DNA from: Carnegiea gigantea
Taxonomy: Eukaryota; Streptophyta; Magnoliopsida; Caryophyllales; Cactaceae
Length of the DNA stretch: 64,000 nucleotides
Assembly (NCBI GenBank): GCA_029747015.1
Contig: JAKOGI010001185.1
Coordinates: forward strand, 132,001 to 196,000
Direction: 5' to 3'
The first letter of the stretch is position 1. Each line of letters opens with the position of its first letter. Under the pieces are notes generated by a model, which saw only the letters and a list, made by a program, of their open reading frames with translations, did not search any database and had not been told where the DNA came from. Made by a program: the position numbers and the translations under genes. Below, one piece after another: positions 1 through 11,350 of the stretch.

Positions 1-760
1 GTAACTATAAATCCCTGTGGTAACTTTCAGGTTTCACATAAAAGTCAATCCAAAGGATTCGAAATTAGATGATGAGTTTGAATTATCTCAATAATGAGGA
101 GTAATTTTCAAATTTTGTAGTGACTAACTATTTATTTAAGGGTGATAAATATTTGGATGTTAAAAAGTCACCTAAATCATTTACATAGAGGGTGACTTTT
201 ATAATTTATAGGGGTGATTAATAATTTAACATTGATCACGCTTGTGCTTAAAAGTCACCACAAAATGAATTCGTGATGACAGTCTGAATACCTTAGGGTG
301 GCTATATATTTTATGGTTTGGGTGACTGAAAACCAATTGGGATACATGATTAGATGAATATCTTGGGAGTGAAATGCTTTTAAATATTTTCGGATGACTA
401 GATATTCTTTTAGGGTTGAAACAAAATGATTTACGGTACCTAAAATTAAATGTACCTATAAGTAATTTATTAATCCCATAAATTTTTAAGAAGTCACTCC
501 TAAAAGTGTCCTTTTGTTCATATATGTGAGATGACCTTTAAAGTATTTAATAATAATTTTAGGGATTTAGGAGTGACTATTTGAATGGGCGAACAATAAA
601 CCTATGCTATATAGTGATATACACAGGTATAGTAGATGTAAATTTGAGATTTAAACTAGGACTAATTATTTGTTTTCAAGAAGATATTTTTTTGGATGTT
701 AAAAGTCACTCAAATATAAAGTGCTTACTAGATAATAAAAAGACCACCCTATTAAATAAC
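1..760. repeat. Non-coding segment with scattered GGTGACT/AGTCACC motifs
   Basis: No credible gene. The 7-base motif GGTGACT (or AGTGACT) and its complement recur in both orientations, for example near 120, 166, 191, 253, 321, 492, 572 and 704. A longer block, GGATGTTAAAAAGTCAC, occurs near 155 and again with one base fewer near 694. Motifs in both orientations in AT-rich DNA resemble the subterminal repeats of TIR DNA transposons (CACTA or Mutator type), whose end would lie left of the window. This assignment is inference; no terminus is visible. Confidence 0.4.
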
Positions 761-1471
761 AAAAAAAGGAGCCTCAAAAACTTCAACAAATTTGAAGTAA
801 AACAAACATTAGAGAGAGAAATATTAAGGAAAGGAGAGCATAAAAGCATTTCCAGCCTGAGTTTCAGTTTTTGGAACTCACGCCTGCCACATCAGTAAAA
901 GTTTCATATTTCTAAAACTTGTATTCCATCATTTTTCCAACCAATAGAATTGATTCAAGAATGATTGAATTAAATATTTCTCACGGAACCCATCATTAAA
1001 CATATTTTATTATACATTATAACTTTGTGTTTGTATTCTAGCTTAAGAACTTTTATGAATAATTTTTTATTTTTTGAATAAAGGAATTTTTTTTTGATTG
1101 AAAAAAATGTGCAATTTTATTTTAAGTTTTCTAGAAATTGATTACTAAGTTTTTTGTGGTTGAAATTTTGTGTTTGTATTTAATTTTTATTGGTTGAACG
1201 AGCGAATGAAGAGAGAATACAATTAAAATAAAACTAATCCAATTAAAAACCAATACAATATAAAGAGGATCGACATTTAAAAAAATACAACATGAAGGTT
1301 CAACATTTTTAAAAAAAAGTACAGGATGAAGGTTCAACATTTTGAAGAAAATACAACACAAAAGATCGACAAATAATGCATAACAACTACGATTATGATA
1401 TTTGTCGTGTCGTATGCTGATTTCATATTTCTTCAACTAAGTCTGATTAGAGATGTGCATGTACATCAGGG

Positions 1472-2744
1472 TCATGCTACTCTATGAAGGTAGGCTGAAT
1501 AGCACGGATGATGGTCCTGCCATATAGTAGGTTGCAGGTTGTTGTCCTCTACATCATCATAATCATAAGCAAGGTCATACGAATCACGTCCATCATCGAC
1601 GATCATGTTGTGGAGTATAACTCATGCTTTCATTATCATACCTAATTCAGCCTTGTCCATGTTTCGAGCAGGGCCACGGATGATGGCGAAGCGTGCTTGT
1701 AGATCTCCAAATGCTTTCTTCACATCCTTCCTAACATATTCTTGAAGTTTGGCAAACAATCTTGCCTTCAACCCTTGAGGAAGGGGGAGAATTTTGACGA
1801 AGGTCACCCATCTTGGATAAATACCATCAGATAAAAAGTATCCAATATTATACTTGTGACAATTGACGACATATTCACATTTTTGAGTCTGACCCTCATA
1901 CAACTGTTGGAAACATCGGATCAATGAAGAACATTTAAATTTTTTAGGCTTCCTAGGCACCCAAAGAAGGTATGCCCTATCAAAAGGTTATAGGAAGCAA
2001 CTGCTTCAAGAATCAAGGTGGGGACTCTATATATCCCTTTTGCAAATACTCCTTTCCAACCCGATGGACAATGCTGCCATTCCAAGTGCATACAGTCAAT
2101 GCTTCCTAACATACCGAAAAAATCATGGGCTTCTATCACTTGCAATAGATGATCAACGTCAGCTTGACTTGGTTTTCTTAAGTATTCCTCCCTAAACACT
2201 TGAATGATTCCCGCGGTGAAATTTTTCATGCACTCCATAGTCGTGCTTTCTCCAATCTTGAAGTACTCATCAACATAATATACCGGTATACCTTAAGGCA
2301 ACATTTGCATGTCTACGGTCGATTTTGTGGGCGGTGACAACCTACGCCTACCGAGACCATCATACCTCAACTGGAAGTACTCAAACCGACTATTGAAGGC
2401 ATCAACAATGCACAGGAACAAGTGTTGTTGCTTCCAAAATCTACACCGAAAATGTGTCTCGTTGTAGATTGAGTCTTCCACAAAGTGGTCATTGTAGAGG
2501 CATCATGTGTTTCTTGTTGATCTCTCCTTATCAATCTTTTCTTCTTTCTTGATCTTCCCGATGATGATGAAGCTCTATTCTCTTATTTAAGTTGACTAAT
2601 CTTCATAGCTAACTCTAATGTCTTCATGCTAGTTTTATTATTGAGTATAGTTTCCATCATCGGTGAGTCATCACTATAAGACTCTAATATGAAGCTCAAG
2701 CCATTTGTTGATGATGAGGACGATGAGGAAGATGGATCAGTCAT
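1472..2744 (-). pseudogene. PIF/Harbinger transposase (nuclease, DDE type), broken
   Basis: Relic of the plant Harbinger transposase (ALP1/HARBI1-like nuclease), which would cut at the element ends in the nucleus. The start chosen is the ATG at 2744, followed by a serine-rich N-terminus. Recognisable blocks in order are FEYFQLRYDGLGR, VDEYFKIGES, GMLGSIDCMH (first catalytic D), PTLILEAVASY, YFLSDGIYP (second D), RKDVKKAFG, RFAIIRGPARN and VILHNMIVDDGRD. Family members normally have E in the V-E-x-A-F-G block; here it is K, so the third catalytic residue appears lost. Breaks: TAA at 2583-2585, a frameshift before 2481, a stop at 2293-2295, a frameshift near 1921-1960, and TGA at 1622-1624. The product cannot be functional. 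Confidence 0.85.
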
Positions 2745-2974
2745 TGTGTAATACTTATGGCAGTAAATTAAGTTACAAATGTAAGTAAAATCTAAAATTT
2801 ATATGCATAAACACTTCTTAAAAAATGTAAACTTAATTATGTAGTAACATTCAACCTATGAAATTTAAAATAAATATTTAATCACACAACTTAAAGAGGT
2901 CCCATTACAACCAGACATTTCTTAAACGAAAATAAACATAAGCATAATATAGCAACTCTTTAAACTACTACATG

Positions 2975-4237
2975 GGCTTCAATCTAAAGAAGTCCCAAAA
3001 TCTTATGAGGACGATGTCTGATGGTATCAGCTCCTAATTTCTTCTTGAATAGGACCATATCGAGCATGATCCTCGACACAAATCTCAGACAATGTTCATT
3101 TTCAAAATCCTGTCCTCATACTTCATCTCCTTAAGGCGTTGATGTCGATCACTTAGTTCAATAGCTTTCAATTCTGCATCCACCTTCTTTTCTTGTACTA
3201 GGATGTATCGTTCAAACATGGTGCTGTTTTATACATTTGTTGTCCCTAAGGTTGATAGCTCTCTGGTCACTACATCCAACACTGGATCCTGTACTTTCTC
3301 CCTCACCTTTCTCTAGGCGGCTTTCTTCCAATGGGATGGATAAGCCCACCAACTTCTTCAGTTGGTGTATCTTCATTGGTTGGGGTTACTAGGGTGCCAG
3401 GGGTGCTGGCGGTGTCGGGGTTGCTAGGTGTGTCGCTCTCGAAATATGCCCCCACCTTATTTACTCTTAGTTGTTTAGAAAATGATTTTGCCGATTGATT
3501 GGAGAACGTCTCCCATCTAGGTTGGTCCTTAATAGTATCCACCAATGCATGAGGTCAAACAGTTTGTCCGACCATATGAACATATAGGTCTTAGGCATTC
3601 TGCAAAACGTTTTCCTCATTCTCCCCACTTGGCTTCTCCCGGTATGCCTGAGCCACACAAGCACACCACTTGGACACAAGTGAAGCTGCCCGATTCCAAC
3701 AGGCATTGAGAACTTTACGCGTTCTCTTTGTAGCTCCATTGAGAGCGTATTGGTTGTAGGCACAGGCGATCTTAGCTCAAAATCCTGTTTTCTTTGATCC
3801 GTTCGAGTGAGGGGGTTTGTGCTTACGTTTATCTACGACTTCACCAAGCGGCGATCGTCTTTCAATGTCCACTTGGGGGGTAGGATGCCACCCTCGTTGT
3901 TGCTGGAGTTGGGTGGAGGTCGAGGTCAAGGAGTTGATGAAGCTACAAGGAGGTTCTAGTGGGTGACTTGGAGGGAGCATTGACCCGTAGCTAAGACTTA
4001 GCACTACGAGGGCATTATGGCTTTGTGAGGGGGGCATTTTGTGGTGGTAGGTAATGGTGGGCATAAGGGGGGGTATTGTGGCGGGTATTGTTCAGAACAA
4101 TGTGGGGGGTGTGGTGGTGGTGGGTAATGTTGCCAATTGGGGAGGTGTGGCGGAAGGTTAGAGCTATTCCTAGATTCTTGTTGTGAATCTTCACTAGCTA
4201 GTAAGTGTATGAATAATTGTGTATCATTGGAATCCAT
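2975..4237 (-). pseudogene. PIF/Harbinger ORF1, Myb/SANT-like DNA-binding protein, broken
   Basis: Relic of the second Harbinger gene, often misannotated in plants as 'glutathione S-transferase T3-like' or a trihelix/NAM-associated protein. In autonomous elements it binds DNA and cooperates with the transposase. The likely start is the ATG at 4237. A Pro/His-rich N-terminus is followed by a trihelix-like block (WNRAASLVSKWCACVAQAYR), the segment IKDQPRWETF, then GGLIHPIGRKPPRER and the C-terminal coiled-coil segment with NSTMFERYILVQEKK. Frame changes occur near 4004-4064 and 3467-3545, with stops at 3777 and 3303. It lies upstream of the transposase on the same strand, the usual PIF arrangement. 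Confidence 0.7.
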
Positions 4238-5651
4238 TTCATATCCACACCTATATGTAATGAATAACTTTAATTTTAAAAATTGATACACACTTGAAGA
4301 TATATTCACAAATTTAAATCACGCTTAAATTCCAATAAATTCACAATCCAACCATGCAATTTAACAATAAATCAAGTATTTACTTCTTTTGAATGAACTC
4401 AAGTATAGTAATATGAGAAATAAACAAATAAACATGTAATCCTTAGTTTATTTGCAAAATAATTAAATTATGAACATTCACACTTTTTTTAAATTGAACT
4501 TAACTTTACTATGAAATTTCTAACTTGTTTGCCATACGCTTAACTTGAACTTCTTAAGCACGAAAATCCTAACTTGTTTTTTAAAATTGAACTTAATGAA
4601 AGCATGTAATTAAGGAATATACATTACAACATCTTAGCATGTACATAAATAATAAAGAAAAATTTCTACATCTTCTTTAATTGATATAATTAAGGAATAT
4701 ATATGTTTTAATTAGCATATATTAAAATAAATTCAACATAGAACACATGTTATTTAGCTTAAAAGAATTACTTCAAAATTAAATTCACATATGTAGTCTC
4801 TAAACTTCATAAATTTTAAAAATTCTAACATGCAGTTTGAACATCAATCATGTTAACATGTAATTTAAAATTCCAACATGTAATTATTTTAACATGTAAT
4901 TTTAAATTCTAACATAAATTTGTAAAATTTTAACATATTAACATATAATGAATCATGCTATGTATAAAACATGTTTAACCAACATTTAAATTACAATACA
5001 ATTTAAGAATAACTTAAAAAATACTTCACTTCACTTCTTCCTTGAATCTCCAAACATACCTCTCAAATTTTTTTCTATAAATAAAATCATAAACAACACT
5101 TATTATTTCAAATATCTAATGCCTATTCTAATTTATTAATAACATATAAATAAAAAATAATTAAATTAAGTAATTACAACTAAAAAACTTACATTGCAAA
5201 AATCTTCAATTTCCTTCACTTCATTTATCGCAAATATTTTCATAACTCAGAATTTTTATGTAGGAGATGATTTGAATTTGAGCGGTGATGGATTACAACA
5301 TGGTGAGCGGTATTTATAGGAAATATTTCAACAAAAAAAATCGAATAATAGCCGTTTGACCAACGGCCACAAAACCTAACGGCTACTTTCCAAACACTGC
5401 GCACGTTCAGTCCAAAAATGACTCTTTCAGATTTTTCTTTTTTTTTAAGCCTAAACAAAACACAGCGACAATGTTAACACACTAAACAAAACACATCGTT
5501 TTATGCCAGAAGACAACAAGAAGAAAAAAATGAACGCGGGATGGTACGTAATCCCCCATGTGTTTCTGGTGCTCTAACATGCCGGTTGGGAAGCAACACC
5601 TGTCACACGGGGAAAATAAAGTGGCATGCGTGATAAGGACTGCTGGTGCTT
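4238..5651 (-). other. Upstream non-coding arm of the PIF/Harbinger element
   Basis: AT-rich, no gene. The stretch near 5345-5400 contains paired CGGCC/GGCCGTT/CGGCTA words (tagccgtttgacc, acggccac, acggctac), a GC-richer patch commonly found upstream of ORF1 in plant Harbinger elements. It may hold the promoter of the minus-strand genes; I see no firm TATA box. Confidence 0.4.
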
Positions 5652-5654
5652 TAA

Positions 5655-6036
5655 AAAGACAATTTCATAGTGATCAGTGACTGTAGAATTCAAGATAGTC
5701 TATTTCATAATTACCCACCATTTGAAGCCATGAAGCATGCGAAAAGCAATCGTGCATATTTGCATGATTTTTTTTTAAATAAATTGTAAAAATTGGACTT
5801 AAAGTAACTGAAAGATAACTGGCCCCAGCAAATAGCAAATATGCTCGCATGTGTCTTGCTTATGATCATCTCACAAGAATCAATTATGAGACCATCTAGT
5901 ATAAGATTTTGCCATATAAGTATTAGATGTATGTTGAAATTATCTTAATTGCATATGTTTGATGGATACAAGAGGACTATTTGACCTAATAATTCAAAGA
6001 ATGCTGTCATCTTTGATGTATTATGACTTTTAAGGT
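5655..6036. other. Spacer, nothing recognised
   Basis: AT-rich sequence between the Harbinger right end and the LINE relic. I see no coding, RNA or repeat signal. Confidence 0.4.
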
Positions 6037-6963
6037 TTAGGTCAACTTAGATTTAAATAAAATTGAAGTTACAGAAAAGGTAAAATCTAGAAAAAAAAAA
6101 AAACCAAAAAAATAGTATAACGTAAATTCCAGTGACTTATGAAAATTTTGTTCTACTCCAGAACTCCATATAATTTTCCTGTGGAGTTGATTCACTCTAT
6201 CCAGAATTGCCTTAGGAAACATTGCAACGCAGACATTGGACTCCACTAAGAACATATGCTTAACATCAATGAGTTCACCAACTATACTTTGTGAGCATAT
6301 GATACCTTTCCTTATTGGTCATTCCCTTATTTTAGCCATAATTTTGCCAAGACCTAGTAAACTCAGTAAGTTGTCCAGCTGTGCATTCATATACTCCAGT
6401 CACTACAATTTGTGACTCGTTTAGCTTAACTTATAACTCAGAGCACTTAAAAGGTGGTTGAAAGCCAGATCATACATTTAATACCCAAAAGATCAGCTTT
6501 ATAAAATATTAATAGATCATCTACAAAACTTAAATGACAAAGTTGAATACCTTTGGAACCGGGATAAAGTTTGAAGCACTATTAATGAGAACGACCTGCA
6601 GAGTTCAACTTAATATTCCATTGGAAGAGCAAATAGCAAAGGTGATATGATCCCCCCTGCCTCAATCCTATGCTAATGCTAAGAAACCATGCATTTTGCG
6701 ATTAAATCTGATCGAAAATCTAGTTGTTGATGCACAAACCATAATGCTCTTTATAAACTTCACATAAAACTTATAAACAACAAGAAGCTTCTTTAAACAC
6801 TCCCATCTAACCATGGCATATGCTTTCTTCGGTTCGACCTTCACCAAACATCTAGGGAAGGGTTGTTTTCTATGATAAAGCTTGACCAAGTCTTCACATA
6901 TAAGCACATTATACAATATTGCCTTCTCTCTAAAAAAAGCCTCTTGTGATCCATCAACCAACT
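6037..6963 (-). pseudogene. LINE (non-LTR) reverse transcriptase fragment, broken
   Basis: Fragment of a plant L1-type LINE reverse transcriptase, reading right to left. Recognisable in order: GSQEAFF...ICEDLVKLYHRK and KKAYAMVRWECL (family: the region of the first catalytic Asp), then a GLRQGG...SPLLFAL block near 6615-6660 split by a frameshift, then LCHLSFVDDLLIFYKAD with the catalytic FVDD at 6516-6527. Near 6160-6255 follows MFPKAILDRVNQLHRKIIW, which fits the region downstream of the polymerase. The pieces fall in three different frames and the 5' and 3' ends are missing, so this is a dead, truncated copy. Its right edge coincides with the start of an LTR-like repeat. Confidence 0.75.
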
Positions 6964-6965
6964 AA

Positions 6966-7348
6966 GGTTGTCTAAACTAGGAAAAGGTTGTTTGGTCTAA
7001 ATGAAATTTATCCCGGATCCTCTTCACCTAAGGAGGGATCTTTAGTGATGGTGTGAGATTGTGGGTGAGATGCTCTTGACCAAAGTGGGCTCTTGAGAAG
7101 TTAGGGTCGTACATGTGAGGCCGTGTATTTGTGGAGTATCCTAAGCACCTCAAACCCAAGTAAGGGGAGAGCATGTTAAGTGGGAAGATAGATTCGCAAG
7201 AGAGGGAAGGTCTTAAACACGAGCTAGATTGAGAGTCGTGATTTTTCCCTCAATGTGGAGGGATTTTCCATGTTAAATTGGTTATTATTCCTTGTTCATG
7301 ATGTGTGTACATGTGATTGAATTTCTTATTACGCTTCTATTTCCAACA
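6966..7348 (+). repeat. Left LTR-like repeat of the decayed element
   Basis: Ends in TTCCAACA, directly followed by a primer-site-like AGTAGTGTCAGAGC. It begins where the LINE relic stops. Confidence 0.5.
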
Positions 7349-8065
7349 AGTAGTGTCAGAGCATGTCAATTCTGAGCATGTGATATCAGAGCTAGTTGTG
7401 ATCAACTAGGGAAGGATTAGATATGAGGAATGCACATAGAAGAGAAGATGAGATGTTTCTTGATCGTTGATTGGTTAAGAACATGTTTATATGCCTCGAT
7501 GATTGGTAGATCAAGTGATATTGGTTATGGATTCAGAAGAGTTGAAATTGTGCGCACAATGATATTTTTTTTTTTTTTATCGTGGATGAGTTTTGATGAA
7601 AGATTGACAACTTGGAGTCGAATGTCATGTTTTTCTAGATGATGGATTTAGTTGATAATTGGCACAATGGTTTCGAAATAAGATACAATTGCTATCAAAG
7701 TTTTTGGTAGGCCTAATCTTAGGTTGCAGAGGTAGATTTGTTTGATGTGGTACGATCCAAAATTATATTAATTAGTTTTTTATTCATTTGTGGAGAAAAA
7801 AATAAAATAAAGAAAATAAAGAAAAGAAGAAATAGGAAAAAAACAGAAAAAGTAAAAAAGAATTAAATAAAAAAAAGGATAGGCCAAAAGTTTTTAGTTT
7901 TTGATTGATCAAGTACATGGTGATCCACAGAGGTTCAATAATTAGTAGCAATTAGAGTTTAGGAAGGAGCTGACTACCATTAGCTCGATTAACAAGACAG
8001 GGAAGGCAACTTGCATGGCAAGTTTGTGTATGCTTTGGAAACTAATACCCTACAGGTATCTAGGT

Positions 8066-8534
8066 TGTCTAACTATAAAAGAGGTTGTTCACCCTTGATG
8101 AAAATTATCCTGGAATGAGAGAGGATTCCTGGAATGAGAGAGGGTCCTCTTAATTAATCTAAGGAGGATATTGAGTGATGGTTTGAGATTGTGGGTGAGG
8201 TACTCTTGAGATATAAAGGTTATGTGTGTGAGGCTGAATATTTGTGCACTGTGTCACAGACATCCCAAACCCCAAATAGGGGACAACATGTTGGGTGGGA
8301 AGATAGATGTGAGAGTGTGAGGGAATGACTTAAAGACAGGCCAGAGTTAGACAAGCAGAGTGTTATGAGTGTACCCCAATTTTAGTCTGTCTTTTCTTGT
8401 TATAGTAGATGTCATCAAATGTTACCGATCATGATTTTTCCCCTCAGTATGGACTTCGTTACATTCATTAGTGTTCCTTCCCTTAATGTATGTAGGTGTG
8501 TGATGAATTTCTTATTATGCTTTTGTTCGCAATA
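8066..8534 (+). repeat. Right LTR-like repeat of the decayed element
   Basis: Longer than the left copy because of a small internal duplication (GGAATGAGAGAGG twice near 8112 and 8135) and an insertion near 8355-8425. It is also followed by a primer-site-like sequence. Confidence 0.5.
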
Positions 8535-9135
8535 AATGACATCAGGGTGGGTTTAATACAAACAAAGCTAAGCACTTCTCTATTGTTTTTGGTTCTATCA
8601 TTTATCTTCGACCTCAAGAATGCCTTTGGACTTAAGCCATTGCCCTTATGGCCTTGGAACACTTTTTTTCTGTTTTTTTTTTAAATTATTAGCTGGGTAC
8701 AATTAGTTACCTTGGAACATTTAGCAAATTTCTTTGGCGTTCCTTTAGGAGAAAATAATTTGTTTATTTATTAATTTGGCGAGACAAAAATTTTTAATGT
8801 AAGATCTTAACATAAAGTTCCCCCTCAAAAAATGTGCATAACAATTAATGCGTAACAAGTGTTGGTCTTTTTCCCATATTTTGGTGCCTAGGAGAGAGGG
8901 TGGAGGGTTTGGGCCGAGAAAATGAGAGTTTGCCTTGTTTACGCTAAAAAAATTATGTCTTGATCACAAGAAATGATGACTAGATTATAATCTATATATT
9001 TGTATTACAAAAAACAAAAACTCATACATTGTTTTTCCGCATGTCACTCATTTAGAATTTACATATATAATTAATTAACTAATACATTTATTTTTTTCTT
9101 CATTTTAACACTTTAAAACTTTTAAATGCGTAGAA
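8535..9135. other. AT-rich spacer, nothing recognised
   Basis: No coding or RNA signal. It separates the decayed LTR pair from the tandem retroelement array. Confidence 0.4.
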
Positions 9136-9892
9136 TGTGCTCAGAGGGTGGCCCAAAATCTATTTGTGTTGGATATTTATGACTATTTTTATTGCCCATT
9201 TCTTAGTGACCTAGTAACAGTAGTTTGTTTGTTGTTGCTTCTAACAGGCCTGGGAGACATACGACCTAACTTCCTCCTAGAAGCCATTGACCTATGTTGA
9301 CCTAAGCACTAGGCTGCTAGCTTCATTCATGCCCTATCTGTGGTCTTCACTAGATATTCTGGTGGTTTTCAACCAGCAGCTGCCACAGACTGACCATGCG
9401 CCTTCCCAGGGCCCGTGGCAGACCTTTTCTTCTGGATTGCCTCATTTCTGATCCGTTTTTCTGAGCCTTAGTATAAGATTTTATGGCTGATTATTGGAGA
9501 GCAGTTACATGGAGTATTAATATGCATTATGAGAGTTTTTATGGCGTTTTATCCACAATCCCATTATTTTTATACAACTTTTCTTCCCTATAAATTCAAC
9601 ATCTTTTGTACAAGGGGTGACACACCTATTCCACATTTCTTGAGTGAGTTGATTTTAGAGAGTTTATTTTCTTGATTTTACTCTTTATTGTATTGATCTC
9701 GTTCTGCTAATCGCCCCTTGAGACCATACTTGTACTTACTCCAATATTATAGTGGATTTTGATTCTTCCGCCCATAGTGTTTCTCATTTTTGGGTTTTCC
9801 ATGTAAATTCCGTGTCAATCAATGTATGTACTATCTTGCTTATTTTTGAAAATATTCATAGATCCTTTCCGATCCTTAAAAAATTCCTAACA
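9136..9892 (+). repeat. Array LTR a (internally deleted)
   Basis: Begins about TGTGCTCAGAGGGTGG (decayed TGTTGGGAGT) and ends CCTAACA. About 215 bp are missing relative to LTR b, at about 9203, where TATTGCCC joins ATTTCTTAGTGACC. The mutated primer site TGGTGTTAGAGC follows at 9895-9906. Confidence 0.8.
9589..9595 (+). promoter_or_regulatory. TATA-like box conserved in the array LTRs
   Basis: TATAAAT in the context CTTCCCTATAAATTCA, about 300 bp before the LTR end. The same box is at 12023 (b), 14452 (c), 42899 (e) and 45314 (f). In LTR d it is altered to CCCACAAATTCA near 20682. Its position in every LTR suggests the retroelement promoter. Confidence 0.5.
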
Positions 9893-9920
9893 AGTGGTGT
9901 TAGAGCATGGATTATCAACG

Positions 9921-11186
9921 ATGTCTTTCATCATGACGTTCGATATTCCAAAGTTCAATGCCAAGATAAGTTTTAATATTTGGAAGGCCCAAATGATGGC
10001 CGTTCTAACCCAGTACGGCTTGAAAAAAGCTGTTGGTGGCAAAATCGAGAAGCTCAGCTCCATGACCGATAAGCAATGGGAGGAGCTAGATGAGAATGCT
10101 TTTTAGTGATTCAACTTTGCTTAGCACTTCATGTCCTTCTAGAGCTGCTTAACAAGACCACCACGGCTGATTTGTGGCATGGTTTGGATATGTTACACAT
10201 GATAAAGAATCTTGTCAACAAGATTCATCTCAAAGTACATTTGTATACGTTCTCTATAGCTGAAGGCACTCCCATCCAAAATCATCTTGACGACTTCAAT
10301 TTTGTTATTATCGATTTGGAGAGCTTAAATGTGAAACTTAAGAATGAGGATAAAGCTATATTGTTGGATGTCTCATTGCCTCCTTCTTATAAGCATTTTA
10401 AAGAAATTTTGTTATATACTAACAATAACACTTTGTCATTTGAGTACGTCAAGGCCAATTTATTATCCAAAGAAACGCTTGACCTTGAAGTACGTGCTGA
10501 AAAAAGGTGAAGCCTTATATGTGAGGGGTGAATCTTTTGATAAAGTGAACTCCTCTAAATCAAAGTTTGAGAGTTGTAAGTCCAACAAACCCTATCGTTG
10601 TTGTAGAAAATTAGAACATGTAATTTATGAGTGTTTTAAGTTAAAAAGCAAGAGAAAGGAAGAAGAAAACAATTCGCAATCATACCCTCACGAACCTACT
10701 AAAGCTACCTTAGTCAAATCTGATTCTCATGGTGATGTTTTGTGTGCTACCTTCACTGAAAGGGGAGTGTTTCTAATTGAATTCTTAATTCTAGTTGTAC
10801 ATATCATATGTGTCATTATAAGGACTGGTTATCAACATATGACCCTAGTTGATTCAAGTGTTGTTCACATGGGCAACAATGCCCAAGGGGATGTTGCTGG
10901 AATCGATACTATTAAAGTCAAGACCAATGATGTTGTTGTCAGGATTTCATCAAATGTTTGTCAAGTTCTTCGCTTGAAATGTAATCTCTTCTTTTTAGGA
11001 ACCCTTGAACCCAAGGGGTACAAATACTCAGCTGAAGGTGGAGTTTTGAAGGTTTCCAATGGCACTCATACTTTGTTAAAGGGTTTGAAGTGTGGAAGCC
11101 TCTATGTCTTCCAAGGATCTTCTCTGACAGGTTCTAGTTCTATTATTGCCCCTTTTTCCTCTCCTAATGGCATTTTTGCTTATTAA
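9921..11186 (+). pseudogene. Array unit a: gag-protease relic
   Basis: Copia-type capsid gene (UBN2 family). The start is the ATG at 9921, 15 bases after the primer site, giving MSFIMTFDIPKFN. Downstream are NHLDDFNFVIIDLESL, the VRAEKGEAL-like segment and a decayed zinc knuckle (CRKLEHVIYEC; other copies have GH). The protease region follows; its active-site triad D-S-G reads N-S-S here. Stop at 10104-10106 and two frame changes. Coding similarity ends near 11186, with no integrase after it. Confidence 0.75.
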
Positions 11187-11350
11187 AGTCAATGCAAGTC
11201 ACATCCTATTGCAAATTTCAAGCATTGCTTGAACTCAACCGGCATTTGGTTTGCTTGATTGCCCTTTGGGGCTTCACCCTAGGGGAATCTAACCTTCGGG
11301 GTTCTGTGGTGGTTCTTACGGTGTTGGAGGATTTTCGTCGAAGGGGGAGA
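11187..11350 (+). other. Array unit a: 3' tail and polypurine tract
   Basis: Short tail present in every unit (CCTTTGGGGCTT..., TTCGGGGTTCT). It ends in AAGGGGGAGA at 11341-11350, a polypurine tract directly before LTR b. Confidence 0.6.

Larger units (their letters stand above)
841..5654 (-). mobile_element. PIF/Harbinger DNA transposon, degenerate, with TAA target duplication
   Basis: A class II element whose two genes, ORF1 (Myb/SANT-like DNA-binding partner) and DDE transposase, both lie on the minus strand and are broken. The proposed ends are the TAA triplets at 841-843 and 5652-5654, the 3-bp target typical of PIF/Harbinger. Reading inward, the left end starts AAGCATTTCCAGC and the right end (complement) AAGCACCAGCAG. 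Both ends also carry a near-identical inner block (CACGCCTGCCAC near 879 versus CACGCATGCCAC near 5613-5624). The inverted repeats are imperfect, so the exact boundaries are less certain than the identity of the element. Confidence 0.6.
6966..8534 (+). mobile_element. Decayed LTR retroelement: two diverged LTR-like direct repeats around about 0.7 kb
   Basis: Two direct repeats, 6966-7348 and 8066-8534, share the start GGTTGTCTAA, the block TGAGATTGTGGGTGAG, the block CATGTT..GTGGGAAGATAGAT, and the end TGAATTTCTTATTA. Each is followed by a primer-site-like sequence (gtagtgtcagagc near 7350; aatgacatcaggg near 8535), consistent with plus-strand orientation. The 0.7-kb interior holds no recognisable gag or pol; a purine-rich run at 7794-7880 could be a former polypurine tract. 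Divergence is high, so this is old. It may be a truncated tandem rather than one element. Confidence 0.5.

Noticed and set aside
9895..9906. Repeated TGGTATCAGAGC words as tRNA gene pieces
   Set aside because: They directly follow LTR ends and have the length and position of retroelement primer-binding sites; no tRNA cloverleaf surrounds them.
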